Part shown: positions 10,478 to 22,460 of the stretch, piece by piece | Layout: every line of letters starts with the position of its first letter | Numbering within the stretch: position 1 is the stretch's first letter | From: Inia geoffrensis | Taxonomy: Eukaryota > Chordata > Mammalia > Artiodactyla > Iniidae | Length of the DNA stretch: 64,000 nt | Reading direction: 5' to 3' | Assembly: GCA_036417435.1 (NCBI GenBank) | Contig: CM070900.1 | Location: forward strand, 119,180,315-119,244,314 | The notes under the pieces: model-generated | Database searches by the model: none | The model's input: the letters and a program-made list of their open reading frames with translations, nothing else | What the model was told of the DNA's origin: nothing | Made by a program: the position numbers and the translations under genes

Positions 10478-12530
10478 ATGAGTAAAAAAACAAATGTCGC
10501 TGGGCTTCCCTGGTGGTGCAGTGGTTGAGAGTCTGCCTGCCGATGCAGGGCACACAGGTTCGTGCCCCACTCCGGGAAGATCCCACATGCCGTGGAGCGG
10601 CTGGGCCCGTGAGCCATGGCCGCTGAGCCTGCACATCCGGAGCCTGTGCTCCGCAACGGGAGAGGCCACAACAGTGAGAGGCCCGCGTACCGCAAAAAAA
10701 AAAAAAAAAAAAAAAAAAAAATGTCGCTGGAGAGCTTCTTTGAAAAGGGGGAAAGACCCAATCATGAGACAGCAGAAGACTCTAGGACGGCCAACAAAAC
10801 GAAAGCTGCATTTAAAAGAAAACAACAAGAATCCTTCTTAAATTACGGGTTCATTACAGCAGGTGATTCACATTCTCCAAGCCTGCTTTGTATAATATGT
10901 GGTGACTGGCTATCCAACAAAGCAATGAAATCTTCAAAACTGCTTCGCCACATGGAGGCAAGCACCCTGCATTAAAGGACAAGCCTTTGGAGATTTTCAA
11001 AAGAAAAAACCATGAACACGAAGAACAAAAGCAATTATTGAAGGCCACCACTTCATCAAATGTGTCTGCACTGAGAGCATCATTCTTAGTGTCTAACAGC
11101 ATTGTTAAAGCTAAGAAGCCCTTTACTATTGGTGAAGAGTTGATCCTGCCTGATGCTAAGGACATTTGTTGTGAACCTTCAGGAGAGGCTGCAGTTCAAA
11201 ACGTGGAATGTGTTCCTCTTTCGGCTAGCACCATAACTAGATGAATTGATGAAATAGCAGAGGGTATTGAGGCACAGTTGTCAGAGAGGATTAATGAGTC
11301 ACCATGGTATGCAATCCAGGTTGACCAGTCTACCGATGTTGAAAATAAGGCAACAGTGCTTGTTTTTGTGCTAAATATTTTTCAGGAGGATATGCATGAG
11401 GATATGTTATGTGCCCTTTTGTTGCCAACCAACACCACACCTGCAGAACTATTCAAGTCTTTGAATGATTACATATCAGGAAAACTGAATTGGTCATTTT
11501 GTGTTGGTATATGCATGGAAGGAGTGGCTGCCATGACTGGAAAGCTTTCTGGTTTCACTACTCAGGTCAAAGAGGTCACTTCTGAATGTGAGTGTAGGCA
11601 CTGTGTTATCCATAGGGAAATACTGGCTAGCCAAAAAATGTCGCCTGAACTTTACAACATTTTGCAGCATGTGATTAAAATTATCAACCGCATTAAAGTA
11701 CATGCCCTTAACTCACGTCTGTTCATGCAGCTCTGTGAGGAGATGGACACAGAGCACACACGTCTTCTCTTATACACAGAAGTGAGATGGCTTTCTAGAG
11801 GTAGATCACTGGCCAGAATTTTTGAGTTATGCTCCAGAGATTACTTTTAGAATAACAGTCACCACTGGCAGCACGTTTTACTCACACAGAATGGGTCACA
11901 AATCTTGCTTACTTGTGTGACAAATTCAATCTGCTCAATGAACTCAATCTGTCACTTCAGGGGAGAATGACAACTGTGTTCAAGTCGGCAGATAAAGTGG
12001 CTGCATTCAAAGCCAAACAAATTGTGGGGGTGACGAGTGAACATTGGAGTTTTTGACATGTTTCAAACATTAGCAGAGATTTTGAAAGAGACAGAGCCAG
12101 GGCCTTCTTCCTCCCAGCTGGTGCATGATCACCTATCTCAGCTTTCAGAAGAGTTTGAGCATTACTTCTCAACCACAAAAAAAGCCCCTGAACTGGGAAC
12201 GAATGGATCCACTACCCATTTGTGAATAAGCCAGGTGAATTGACTTTCTCCGAGCTAGAAGACGATCAACTGCTTGAGATCGCAAATGACGGTGGCCTTA
12301 AAAGTATGTTTGAGATAACTTCAAATCTCCATACGTTCTGGATTAAAGTCAAGGAGAAATATCCTGAGATTGCCACAAAGGCACTGAAAAGCCTGCTTCC
12401 ATTTCCAACATCCTGTCTTCCTGTGAAGCAGGGTTTTCTGCAGTGACAGCAACCAAAATGAGATGATGGAGTAGACTGGACATAAGCAACACACTTCGGG
12501 TCACTGTCTCCCATCGCCCCCAGACGGGAC
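10478..12530 (+). pseudogene. hAT (Charlie-type) transposase remnant, SINE-interrupted
   Basis: Broken transposase inside the 9.88-12.76 kb element. In order: N-terminal part with 'SLESFFEKGE'; a BED-type zinc-finger remnant ('LCIICGD', then 'LLRHME'); then the RNaseH-like core. The longest open piece is 11278-11850 (190 codons). It keeps the first catalytic Asp ('YAIQVDQSTDV', residue 16) and 'TEVRWLSRGRS', but the second Asp site reads 'GICMEG', with Glu (codon 11518-11520) where the family has Asp. The segment 12222-12440 carries the C-terminal dimerisation region ('LLEIANDGGLKSMFE'). The last catalytic Glu survives in another frame as 'SCEAGFSA' (12419-12442). Several frameshifts, the stop near 11848 and the SINE make it inactive. 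Confidence 0.85.
10504..10718 (+). mobile_element. CHR-type SINE inside the transposase
   Basis: Sense SINE with a poly-A tail of about 25 nt. Its target-site duplication is perfect, aaatgtcgctgg at 10492-10503 and 10719-10730, and lies a few codons after the transposase start at 10478. The nearly unmutated body and long poly-A indicate a late, cetacean-lineage insertion into a long-dead hAT element. Confidence 0.95.
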
Positions 12531-12767
12531 CATCTAGTTGCAGGAAAACAAGCTCAGGGCTCCCACTGATTCTGCATTATGGTGAGTTGTGTAATTATTT
12601 CGTTATATATTACGATGTAATAATAATAGAAATAAAGTGAACAATAAACGTAATGCACTTGAATCATCTCGAAACAATTCCCAGCCCCCACCCCTGGTCC
12701 TTTGAAAATTTGTCTTCCAGGAAACTGGTCCCTGGTGCCAAAAAGGATGAGGACCACTGGTACACTA

Positions 12768-14129
12768 TAAAGTTGGGGATAAAGTCAGTATGCAAAGAAT
12801 ATGCCATTGGATCTTATACAACTTGTTAGAAATGGGTTGTAGATTTGGCTCAAATTCTTAATAGTAGAGGAAAATTTTATCAGATAGAAGTATTAAAGAG
12901 TTTATAACATTAAAAAATTAAGCATATAGAAAAAATATAGGAGAATAATTACATGTTCTCTGAGGAGAAGAAGATATATTAAACAAGTCACCCAAAATCA
13001 CAAATTAAAAAAATAAATCATTGAAAAATTGAACTTCATTCAGCCTACCACAGACTTATATAGCTCTAGCATTTAATATTATGGTATGATTTATGTTTTG
13101 ATATGTAAATTTTAAAAGAAATCCTTGAAGTATAATTTCTTTGTTATTTAAAACTGTAGTTCCTCTAATATTTTTAAATGTTTGTAATTTTGTTTTAGTG
13201 CTTATCTTTGTAATTATATCTTTATATAATCCTCTTGTCTTCCTTCTTAACATCACACCTATCATTTCCTTTTCCTAAACTCTTCAACTCCTCTTCTCAT
13301 CTCCCAATTTTAGTCAATAATATTAGATTTCTTAATGTTTACTTGTTTGCTCTTTTATGTACTTATATTTTACTGCTTCATTTGTCAGCTTTAAACACCA
13401 CCTAACTTTTCCGTTGCAAATAACTAAGCTGATTCTACTTCCTAACTTAACTCCCTTTCTTCTCCCATTTTATTTTGGTTGTTTTATTTCTACTTTAGAA
13501 GCACCTATACATTTACACTGTTCTGTATTCTGTCTCATCTCTGTTTTTGTCTCAAATCTGCAGTTAACAATACTCAATCCTCATGGCCAGTTCTTTGCTG
13601 TTTACTTAATAATATTTTTGTTGGTTGAGGCTTAGCCTACAATAGTTTCCTCAAGCACAATACATATAAGCAATAAGTCACATACTTTTATGTGTTCAAA
13701 ACTATTTATCATCTTTATAGTAGTTGAAAGAGAGATGGATATAAAATCCTTGACTAACTCTTTTCATGTATAAGTTTCCATATAGATTTTACTTTCTTTC
13801 CAGTTACTTAGTATTAATTCGGTATTCAATTTTCTGTTCAGCAGATTTGGAATATGTACTAAATTGATCTTTTGGTCCAAATATTTATCCCTTGTTATAT
13901 ATGTGCTTGTGTCACACATTACAGCCCTTCCCACTAAGGTGGATTATTTTTTAAATATATGTAAACTATATTATTTATCAGATTTTGCAATGTGATCTAA
14001 TTAGCCTACTCTGGCCAGTGTTATCTTGATAAAATACAAGATTTTTTAAATTATCTGCTACATTTATAAATATTCAAAGAAAGTAACAATATAGTGCTCA
14101 CAAAGTACTGATTCCTAGCAGTATCATAT
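12768..14129. other. Unassigned AT-rich stretch
   Basis: No gene recognised. A 92-codon open stretch at 13357-13635 (+) is hydrophobic and low-complexity, with no start context or homology I recognise, and is probably chance. Confidence 0.45.
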
Positions 14130-14318
14130 AGAAGTTGGCAATGATTTTCAAATTTCAATTCTCATCAGAATCATCTTAAGGAGATTTTTTTTAAACAACA
14201 CTGACAATATACTAATCCTAGAGATGCTAATGAAGAAGGGCACTTCAGAAATCTGCATTTTTAACATCACCACAGGTAATTCCGGTTTAGATAATGCTAT
14301 ATTCTCAGTAACAGTGGA
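14130..14318 (+). mobile_element. MER5-like hAT relic
   Basis: Reads like a diverged MER5A: 'atttcaattctcatcagaat', 'cttaaggaga', 'gaaatctgcatttttaac' and 'accacaggtaatt' occur in the MER5A order with similar spacing. The termini are too decayed to define a target duplication. Confidence 0.5.
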
Positions 14319-16329
14319 TTAAAGTGATATAGTATTAAATTTTAATTCATATGTTATTATTCAAATTAAAAAGGAAGCTTTTTTTCTATAATACATAGAT
14401 TAGGCAATCATGTGAATCATTTATGATACTTAAATTAATTAGCCAAACATTTAAATAGATTAACTAGGCAAGAGTTAAACAAAATGTTTAGAGTCCATTT
14501 ATCCATGAATAATATTTCCAACTATTTAAATAATTCCCTGAGTATAAACACTAATAATACAAAACACAGCGGGCAAAATAACTGAATCAACAAAATGGAT
14601 ACCTCAATCTCTCCTTTAGAACCAGCTATTTTACTTTATCATCATTTTACTCAGGAATTCACTGACCCTTATTTTATAATTCTGGTATACCAGTTTACTC
14701 AAGCCAAACAGAAAATGAAAGAAATTGTTATAGAAAGTCTCACTGTGTACAAGATAATAAAAGCTTATGGGCCATGACTGAAGGAAAATCCATTACAATG
14801 GTCCAAAACTAGTAAGTAAGTAAATAAATAAATATTCAATGATGATTCTCTATCATGAAGAAAAGCTTAATTTATATTCAATAGCCTATGTTAAAGAACT
14901 TGGACAGCATTTAATAAGTTATGGAAGAAACTCTTCCAAGACAATGGAAACCTAAAAATAAGAAGAATATCAAAAGTACTTGTTTTATCTGGAAAATTAA
15001 CACATATTTTATACCCATCTTTTCTAACAATTCAAAACATAAATATCATTGGCTTTTTCACTGAATATCTAGATTTTTGTTTTTAAGATTTAAAGTCTTA
15101 CTTTAGCAGTTCCATTGAAATCTTGAGTTTTTTAGGATGAAACTTTTTACATTGTAAGGCAATTCTAATAAAAATAACTAACTAAATAAAATAAACTGAG
15201 GGGTATTACATTTCTTGTCAGAGTCTTTATGAACTTTAATCTAGTTTCCACTGTATCATGCACCTCTTTCTTTCAATTTTAATATTTTCTAACATTTAAA
15301 ATATAAACATTCTTTGCAAGAGTAAAGTTAGCTGTAAGTGGTGAGTGGGAGGGAGTTTGATTGGTGGGTGAAGTCTGTTTGGTATTAAGAAGTTAATACC
15401 TAATAAAAGAACCATTCATTTTAGAGTTGTGCTTTCACCTTAGATATTTGAACATCTTCTCATCATTTCAAAATATTACCCTAAAATTACTATTTGAAAT
15501 ATGCCACCAGTGAAAAATGTGTTCATTGTTCTTCTTTCACAAACCACATTTCATCAGTTAAGCTACACTACCAATTCTTATGTTCATCTGAAAAATGTGT
15601 CTAATTTTCTCTTAGCCTAATTCTGTCTTTGAAGACAAAACAGTGAATCAAGTTTGCTTTCGCATGAAAGTATTCCAAATGTTTAAAGACTTCAATCCTG
15701 TCTTTACTAAATCTTTGTTCTCCTTTATTTCTTTGCTCTCTGTGACTACTTTCTGCAAACATTCCTATGGTACGTGATTTACAGGCACTTAAACTGCAGG
15801 TCATTTTTCCATAGAACATTAATTGGTTAGAATTATTCTTGGAATTTATGCTTGGAATTCATCATAATCTTTGAGATATAATCTGATAAGCAGGATTACT
15901 TCCTAGAACTTTATGCTTTTATAAATACATACTGGGTTTACTTTAGTTATGCATTAACTCCAGTTATGTATTGATTAGTTTATTCATTTACTTGCATCTA
16001 TGTATATAATTGTCATTTAAACTTGAAATAAATTAAAAACCTGATTTACCTCACTGCTGAGTTTCACTAGATTCAAATCGCTAGTTTTTTCCAATCTAAA
16101 TTTAGGATATTATATTAAATCCCAGTACTTTTCACCTCTTTGATTTGATCTGTGTGACATTCAGCCAGATTATTTTTAATTTTAACTTTTTATCTTTCAT
16201 TTATTTATTCTTTCCTAATATGTTGTCTGCACTTGGTACATTGATGTATGTTTTAAAATCAAACATGACTTTCAGACTGACAGAGCCCCACCCATTTTAA
16301 TTGACTTATATATGTATTTTATATACTTT
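14319..16329. other. Unassigned stretch, possibly with an ancient LINE fragment
   Basis: No gene recognised. Around 15640-15785 the order of 'ccaaatgtttaaagactt', 'ctgtctttactaaatc' and 'gcaaacattcctatgg' faintly resembles an old CR1/L3-type LINE tail, but this is weak. A TAAA microsatellite lies near 14817-14832. Confidence 0.4.
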
Positions 16330-16556
16330 AAAAAATCACAGTGCTATAAAAAATAAACATGTTATTTGATTTATATAAAACTCTAGAACAGGCAAAACTA
16401 ATTTATAATGACACCAAAATATATCATTCTGTTATTACAGGTTAGTTTTGCCTGTATATGTACATATGTATGGAGAGAGAGAGAGAGAGAATTAGAATGA
16501 TTGTATTAGTGGTTATCTGGGTGGGAGTGGGAGTCACTATTGACTGTGCAACTTTC
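16330..16556 (+). mobile_element. L1M 3' UTR fragment
   Basis: Sense L1M-like 3' sequence: 'ctctagaacaggcaaaacta' and 'gattgtattagtggttatct'. It includes a (GA)9 microsatellite at about 16473-16490 and a 13-bp perfect inverted repeat listed separately. It ends against another L1 fragment at a 12-bp tandem duplication. Confidence 0.55.
16389..16454. repeat. 13-bp perfect inverted repeat
   Basis: caggcaaaactaa at 16389-16401 is the exact reverse complement of ttagttttgcctg at 16442-16454, with a 40-nt spacer. It lies in L1 3' UTR-like DNA. Confidence 0.9.
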
Positions 16557-16572
16557 TGAGGAGATGTCTGAG

Positions 16573-17080
16573 GAGATGTCTTCAGTAGGTAAATGGACGA
16601 ATAAACTCTGGTACATCCAATAATAGAATATCATTCAGAGCTGAAAAGAAATGGGATATCAAGCCATAAAAAGACATGGAGAAAACCTAAAATCCATATT
16701 AGTAAGTGAAATAAGCCAATCTAAAAATGCCACATATTGGGACTTCCCTGGCGGTCCAATGGGTAGGACTCCACACTCCAAATGCAGGGGGCCCAGGTTC
16801 AATCCCCAGTCGGGGAGCTAGACCTGCATGCACACCTCAACTAAGAGCCTGCATGCTGCAACTAAAGATCCTGCATGCTGCAACGAAGACCCCATGTGCC
16901 ACAACTATGACCCAGTGTAGCTTAAATAAATAAATAAATATATATATTTTAAAGGCTACATATTGTACAGTTCCAACTATATGACATTCTGGAAAAGGAA
17001 AAAAAAAAACTAGGGAGAGAGTAAAAGATATATGCATATAAATATAAGAAATATATTTATATACTTAAAATACAAAAGCA
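16573..17080 (+). mobile_element. L1M ORF2 3' end, SINE-interrupted
   Basis: Sense L1 sequence beginning 'gatgtcttcagtaggtaaat' (the C-terminal ORF2 hallmark) and continuing through 'tggtacatccaataat' and 'taagtgaaataagccaa'. After the SINE it resumes with 'ttgtacagttccaactatat' and 'tctggaaaaggaa'. It is 5'-truncated and non-coding. Confidence 0.75.
16740..16950 (+). mobile_element. CHR-type SINE, older (CHR-1-like) subtype
   Basis: A SINE with the shared 'gacttccctggcggtcca' head but a different body from the other six ('cctgcatgctgcaacta' repeated) and a TAAA-rich tail (16921-16942) instead of plain poly-A. The target-site duplication is aaatgccacatattg at 16725-16739 and aaaggctacatattg at 16951-16965 (13 of 15). 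Subtype naming is from memory. Confidence 0.88.
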
Positions 17081-17089
17081 TTGGGGAAT

Positions 17090-17837
17090 TTTGATACCAC
17101 TCTATTAGTAAACCACAAAACGAGGAGACCCCAAATTATTATGTATTTAGAAGACTAAAGAACTCACCTATAGTTGGCTTTGTTTACTTGTTGAACAGAG
17201 GGAAACTTCATGTAATGAGGAATCTTAGAAAGTGTCAATAAGAGGATGTGAGAAGGACTTGTTATAGGATCTGGCCTTGTGTTAGATGCTTGTGGGGAGA
17301 GTTCAAGGATGCAGGGGCATTGCTATAGATTGGATGCTCTCAGGAAGTAAAGAAAATTCTCTATAGTTATATTACAGACTGGAGGAATGAAGAGAGACTG
17401 AAGCTGTGACTGTTAATGAAGCAATAATCACTCATATTAGCAAGGATAGAGAGATTTTTTGTTTTTAATTTTGTGCCGTGGTCAATATTGATGTTTTGTC
17501 TGTCTGTGTTCAGACAAGGTTAGAAAGTGATCTTGTTGTGTCCTGAACCCTCACGTCCATGCAGTGGTCTTGTCTGACAGTGTTTTGTGAAATTGCTTTT
17601 GTTTAACAGGAGATTGTCATGGTCTAACTTGAGTATCAGGCCAACTTCTAGCCATCAGAGGCTGTTTTTCTTGATACCTTACAAAGGAAAGAAAAAAGGC
17701 TGAAATCACTGAGAAACATATCCATCTTATGAAATTAAAATGGAAGCAATGCATCTCTTTAGGATATAAAATGCAGATATTACATAACTTAAGCAGTATA
17801 TAAGCAGAGTTGAAGGAAGAAAATGATAAAGCATTGT
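17090..17837. other. Unassigned stretch of more balanced base composition
   Basis: Less AT-rich than its surroundings, with GT-rich sequence at 17470-17640. No gene or repeat family recognised; an ancient LTR is possible but no LTR ends or polypurine tract were seen. Confidence 0.35.
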
Positions 17838-18080
17838 AATGTTTAATAGTTGAGAACAAAGAGTGGGGAGCCAGATTGCCTTGGTTCAAATTCAGGCTCC
17901 ATGCTCTACTAGGTGATTGACCTTGGATAATTTTCTTAACCTCAGTATGCTTTATTAATCCCTTATCTCAAATGGGGAAAACCTCTTGGTGGTTCTGTAA
18001 GGATTACATGCCTAAGGACATGGATAGTGCTTAGCAAGTGCCTAGTTCATAATTAACAATATATAATACTTTATATTATT
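17838..18080 (+). mobile_element. MIR element
   Basis: Sense MIR covering most of the consensus: 'ccagattgccttggttcaaa', 'aggtgattgaccttggataa', 'cttaacctcagtatgct', 'aaatggggaaaacctc' and 'tggatagtgcttagca' in the expected order. Confidence 0.85.
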
Positions 18081-18449
18081 ATTTTAAGAGCAGAAATAAA
18101 ACAAAACCAAAAAACCTTAAATTTAGTTTTGTTAAAAGACCAGTAGGTATAGAGTAAAATAATATTGTCATAGATGTACAGGCAGAACTTCCCAATAGGT
18201 GTGTTACAAATGGTATACCATTATGTCAGAAAAGGGGCCAGATATGCCTGTGGCAGCTGGAGCTCCAAGGTCAGTCACCAACACTTGTTAGCAGTCTCTC
18301 AGTTTAGCTCTATGCAATGTTGAATAATTTAATTTTCTGTGTGTACAATGATAAGAAATTATCTTTGGTAACTTCTTGGTATTTCTGAATTTTGGTAATT
18401 CAGAATTGTCTGAAGTTAAAATTAATTTTTGTTTTGTAAGAAAACTTAT
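18081..18449. other. Unassigned stretch
   Basis: No gene or clear repeat. 18205-18300 is GC-richer and may be an old transposon relic, unassigned. Confidence 0.4.
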
Positions 18450-18900
18450 ACAGGTATATTCGTAGCTAACCTGTTTGGAAACAATCTAAATATACTTCAA
18501 AAGGAGAATGGATACTTAAATTAAGCCATTTGAAATTGATGATATACAACCTTTTTTGATATACAGAAAGAGCAATCTTTTATGGGTCATCCTGATATAT
18601 TCTTCTATATGTACACTATAGAAAACTATTAAGCTGTAAAAGTGAATGAACTGGAGTTGCAGATATCCTTATGGAAGACTTTAAAAAATATATATCAAGG
18701 AAAACCAAAGTCAAGTTATAGAAGCTCACCTATAGTGTGATATTGTGTTATAAATGTAAAAAAATTAAAATAGTATTATACATTATTTTAGAATACTTAC
18801 TTTTATAATAAAGGTGTTAAAATATCCACAAGAATAATAAACACCAGTACTAAGATTGTGGTTACATTGGAGTAAGTAGGGATAAGTATAGATTTCTGAC
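18450..18900 (+). mobile_element. Old L1 3' end (diverged)
   Basis: The order of 'tggaaacaatctaaatatac', 'gagaatggatacttaaat', 'gctgtaaaagtgaatgaac' and 'aaaaccaaagtcaagtta' follows the L1 ORF2 C-terminus into the 3' UTR, but with very high divergence. No open frame remains. Confidence 0.5.
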
Positions 18901-20399
18901 TAAGCAGGTAGGTTTTATAGGTGACAACAAAGTGGGTGAGACTGACTTAGTTGGTTGATCAGTCATCTGTTTCCCTAACTCTTCTCCCTTTCCAAACCCC
19001 TCTATGGCTATATATTTGTTTCTGAACAATAAATAAAATAAGGCATTTAAGTGTCTTAGTTCAATATTGGCATGCCATGAAATGTCAGTAAATATTATTT
19101 AAAATAAAATAATAACTTAAATGGACTTTGGAAAGTGAAGGTTATTTACTGAATGCATTTATGTATTTATGGTATTTAATAAATGTAAAAGAGTTATTAG
19201 TAGGAAGCCTGATAGAAGTCTGAAAGATAAATGGAGGATTCAAAAGTGATAATTTTATTATTGATACCTATCAGGCTACGGTGAAAACTTCTTGAATCCA
19301 GAGTACATAGCTTATTTATCTTTTATCCACAGTGTTTGAAACAACTGAAGTGTTCACAAATGAGTAGAAAATTAAGAAGAGAGGACAAGAGAGGTTGTGT
19401 GACTTAGTACTAGCACAACATCAGATGTGTGTACTTAAATAATGCAAATTCTAATAACTTTTAATTAAGTGAAAGCAGGAAGAATAATTTATACCCATCA
19501 AAATGCTATGACTATGAAAATTTATTATCTTAATTATTTTACTTTTTAGGTATATTACTAGGCAATCATTCTCTCTATGGATAAATTAACTAGCAATTAT
19601 AGGAACATTTCATGATCTTTTGTTCATATTAAGAAATGATAGAAAAGAGTTTACCTATCAAGAATTGTCTAAAGCTTTGGAAACCAGAGAACTAATATTA
19701 CTACCTATTAATCTCTTCTCCCTTTTGAAAAGGCCTTTACTTAATAGAGAAATCACAACTTGAGCTTTCCCTTCTTGTCAGTACAATCTCAGTCATCACA
19801 TATGCTCTCCCTATTGTACAATAAAGAATGCTTGCCACTCCAGTACAATCAAAGAGGAATGAAATGAGGTCAGCCTCTATTCATACTCCAATTCTCTCTT
19901 TCAGGCAATGGAGACCAGGCACCTTTGTGAGATATCACACTTAATAGAAAGGCCTAGCAATTCAGAAAAAAAGTCTATACATCACTTGAGGGAAGTAAGA
20001 AAACTGAAAGAAAGATTTTACCCTTTATTCTATAAGACTATTTCTTCTAAAATGAATGCAGAACAAGCACCTACTATTTGAATCTGTATAGCCACAATTC
20101 ATCAAACTTACTGAGTTTCTGGAAAACTGTAATAAAGTTGGTATGGTTTAAAAGTGCACGTTTTATTCAGTGTTATATCAAAGCTATAGAATTTCTATCT
20201 GACACATAATATATTTATATGTATAGAAAATGTCTTAATAATCATGGACACTTCCTACAGAAGGGTAGTAGTTACACATAATTTTAGAATTATGTGTGTC
20301 ATACACATTTTGCGGATAGGTCGTGTGTAAATAGCACCATTTTTACTACCTTTTGGACCAGTTATTTAGGTCTGTTGCCCCTGAGTGCTCAATTCAAAA
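18901..20399. other. Unassigned AT-rich stretch
   Basis: No gene recognised. It includes a small hairpin at 20274-20297 (10-bp arms, 4-nt loop). Confidence 0.45.
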
Positions 20400-21960
20400 T
20401 GGAAGGTAATTGGGCAATATCAGTGAAAATAGAGTGAGGACCTCTGAAAACTCATCCCATCATAAAACCACCCCCCCAAAAAGCACAAAAATTATCAGAA
20501 TCAAAATGTTTAGAATTCTGGACGTTAACCAAAAGCTTGTGTCAACCAAGGGGCAGTTACTCAAGAAAAGTGGCTGAATCTCTTAAAGAATAACAAATGT
20601 GTGGCATAGTATTTATTACCCTAGTTGCACCTCTGGCTCTCAAATCTGAAGCAGCTTTGAAAAATAACAAGCTATATTCCTGGTACTAGAGGGAGCCAAA
20701 TGGGGCAGGAACTCTTTCAAAGCTTCATTCTCAGAGAAAATTCATTATTTGATTGTCTGTTTTTCCCTGAAGACCCCAATGAAAACGCCTGTCTTTATTT
20801 GACCTAGTGATAAAAACTTCTTAGGACCCAAGGGGAGGGCTGCAGTACATTTGTCAAATGTTTTAACACTATGGCTAAAGGAATATGGTGAGAAAGTAAT
20901 CTGAGGAGTAAGATGACCATAGGGGCTTTGAAAAACAATGGCATATGCCTGGAAATCTAGAGACCTCATGTGTAAATATAGCTATGCACATGTTCAGGAA
21001 AGACCTAAGAAAGACCTGATCTCTCAACCCTGACTGAACTTGAAGTTCTGTGTAATCAAGAGGTAAAAGTAAAGCAGAATTACAAGCTGTCTGATTGTTG
21101 AAGGCATGCCCAATTATACAAAGCCCCTCACCAAAACAAGGAGCCTTACTGCTTTCAGACGCTTAAAGAAATTTCTGTCCAATCATTAGTTGACTACAAA
21201 GTTAATCAAGTAGAAACCCAAGGACCACATATGACACAGATACAGAATTTACATAATTAGGCAGAAAAGTCACTAAACAAACAAAAACTAAAATACCTAT
21301 ATATTAAAAAATAAGAGAGACCACAAATTAATAACCTATGCTTTCACCATAAGATAGTGGACCTACAGGGGAGAGTAATCCAAACAAAACTAGATCATTC
21401 AATATTCTACATAAGAACACGTGACACATATGGTGTTTGGCGTAAACAGATTAGCAAATGTGGCCCAATGCAAAAACAGCTAAAAGTTTCAAGGAGATTG
21501 TTAATTATATTATTTCGAAAGTTTCCCAGTAATTCTCTCACAGGGAGGGTAAGATGAGGAGGTGTTACTCCAGCAGGAAGACAATTCTATGCCAAATGGC
21601 TTTAATATCTCCCTCATTTCTCTGGAATGCAGACAACACAGAAACATAAATAATTCAGGAGTCAAAGCAGAAAAACTTGAACTGCAAAATTGAGGACACC
21701 TCCAAATAAGCTTAGTTTCTAAAAATAGTGCTGCAACTTTATGCAACCATTGTTGCGGTTAACAAGCTTCAAGGCTCAAGATAGTCATCTAAACAAATGT
21801 ATACGTAAAACTTAAACCTCTGTTACAGTAACTCAAATAATCGTGGAATGGATATCAAAAATTTCCTAATTCTGTCAAGATCAGGTAATATTAGTCACTA
21901 CAGAAAGACAAGGCCAGATTAATACAAAATATTTTTCCTGTCACCATATTGATAAACATT
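20400..21960 (+). mobile_element. Possible ancient L1M 5' UTR region
   Basis: The sequence has the composition and phrase pattern of old L1M 5' ends: 'gacgttaaccaaaagcttgt', 'aagaaaagtggctgaatc', 'aaacccaaggaccacatat' and 'aggcagaaaagtcactaaac'. No ORF1 is intact. The assignment rests on impression and needs a Dfam search. Short open stretches here look like chance. Confidence 0.35.
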
Positions 21961-22040
21961 TTTGCAAGTTCTTTTGCCAGGAGAAACTAGAGAAGGGCAT
22001 CAGGACTCAGTGTACCTTCTCCTTCATTACACCCTGAGTA

Positions 22041-22130
22041 AAAAGAAATGTGTATATGTATGTATATATATTTGTATGTATGTGTGTATATATATGGATA
22101 TGGATATATATACATGGATATTTTTGTGTG
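22041..22130. repeat. TG/TA-rich microsatellite
   Basis: Interrupted TATG, TATA and GGATAT repeats; simple sequence only. Confidence 0.8.
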
Positions 22131-22222
22131 GAAGTCAACTGAATTTCAAAATTTCATTCTCATGTAGGCACTGTCTCTGTCAGGAACACTAGCAGCTCTG
22201 GGCTTACAATAACAAGGAAACA

Positions 22223-22448
22223 TGGGGCTTCCCTGGTGGCACAGTGGTTGAGAGTCCACCTGCCGATGCAGGGGACACGGGTTCGTGTCCCGGTCTGGGA
22301 AGATCCCACATGCCGCGGAGCAGCTGGGCCCGTGAGGTGAGCCATGGCCGCTGAGCCTGTGCGTCCGGAGCCTGTGCTCCGCAACGGGGGAGGCCACAAC
22401 AGTGAGAGGCCCACGTACCAGAAAAAAAAAACAAAAAAACAAAAAAAA
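22223..22448 (+). mobile_element. CHR-type SINE
   Basis: Sense SINE with head, B-box-like 'gggttcgtgtccc', body and A-rich tail interrupted by C residues. The target-site duplication is perfect, aacaaggaaaca at 22211-22222 and 22449-22460. The body carries a 5-bp insertion-like duplication ('gtgaggtgagcc' near 22332-22343) relative to the other copies. Confidence 0.94.
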
Positions 22449-22460
22449 AACAAGGAAACA

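Larger units (their letters stand above)
9881..12759 (+). mobile_element. hAT DNA transposon, Charlie3/MER1-like, complete ends
   Basis: A cut-and-paste transposon of 2.88 kb, or about 2.65 kb without the SINE inside it. It starts 'caggggtctccaacccctgg' and ends 'gatgaggaccactg', the imperfect terminal inverted repeats expected for hAT elements of the Charlie group. Subterminal sequence ('ggcctgttaggaactggg', 'cgcacagcaggaggtga') is the MER1-type end, and the length fits autonomous Charlie3. The family name is from memory; a Repbase/Dfam search would fix it. The 8-bp target duplication is not clean, though 'cactat' occurs just outside both ends (9871-9876 and 12763-12768). Confidence 0.8.

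Noticed and set aside
10435..10841. Long ORFs on both strands with poly-Lys/poly-Phe runs.
   Set aside because: Artefacts of the SINE body and its poly-A tail; the real signal there is the hAT transposase.
16727..16933. 68-codon ORF at the older SINE.
   Set aside because: SINE body read-through.
20274..20297. Hairpin with 10-bp arms and 4-nt loop.
   Set aside because: Short AT-rich hairpins like this are expected by chance in 64 kb.
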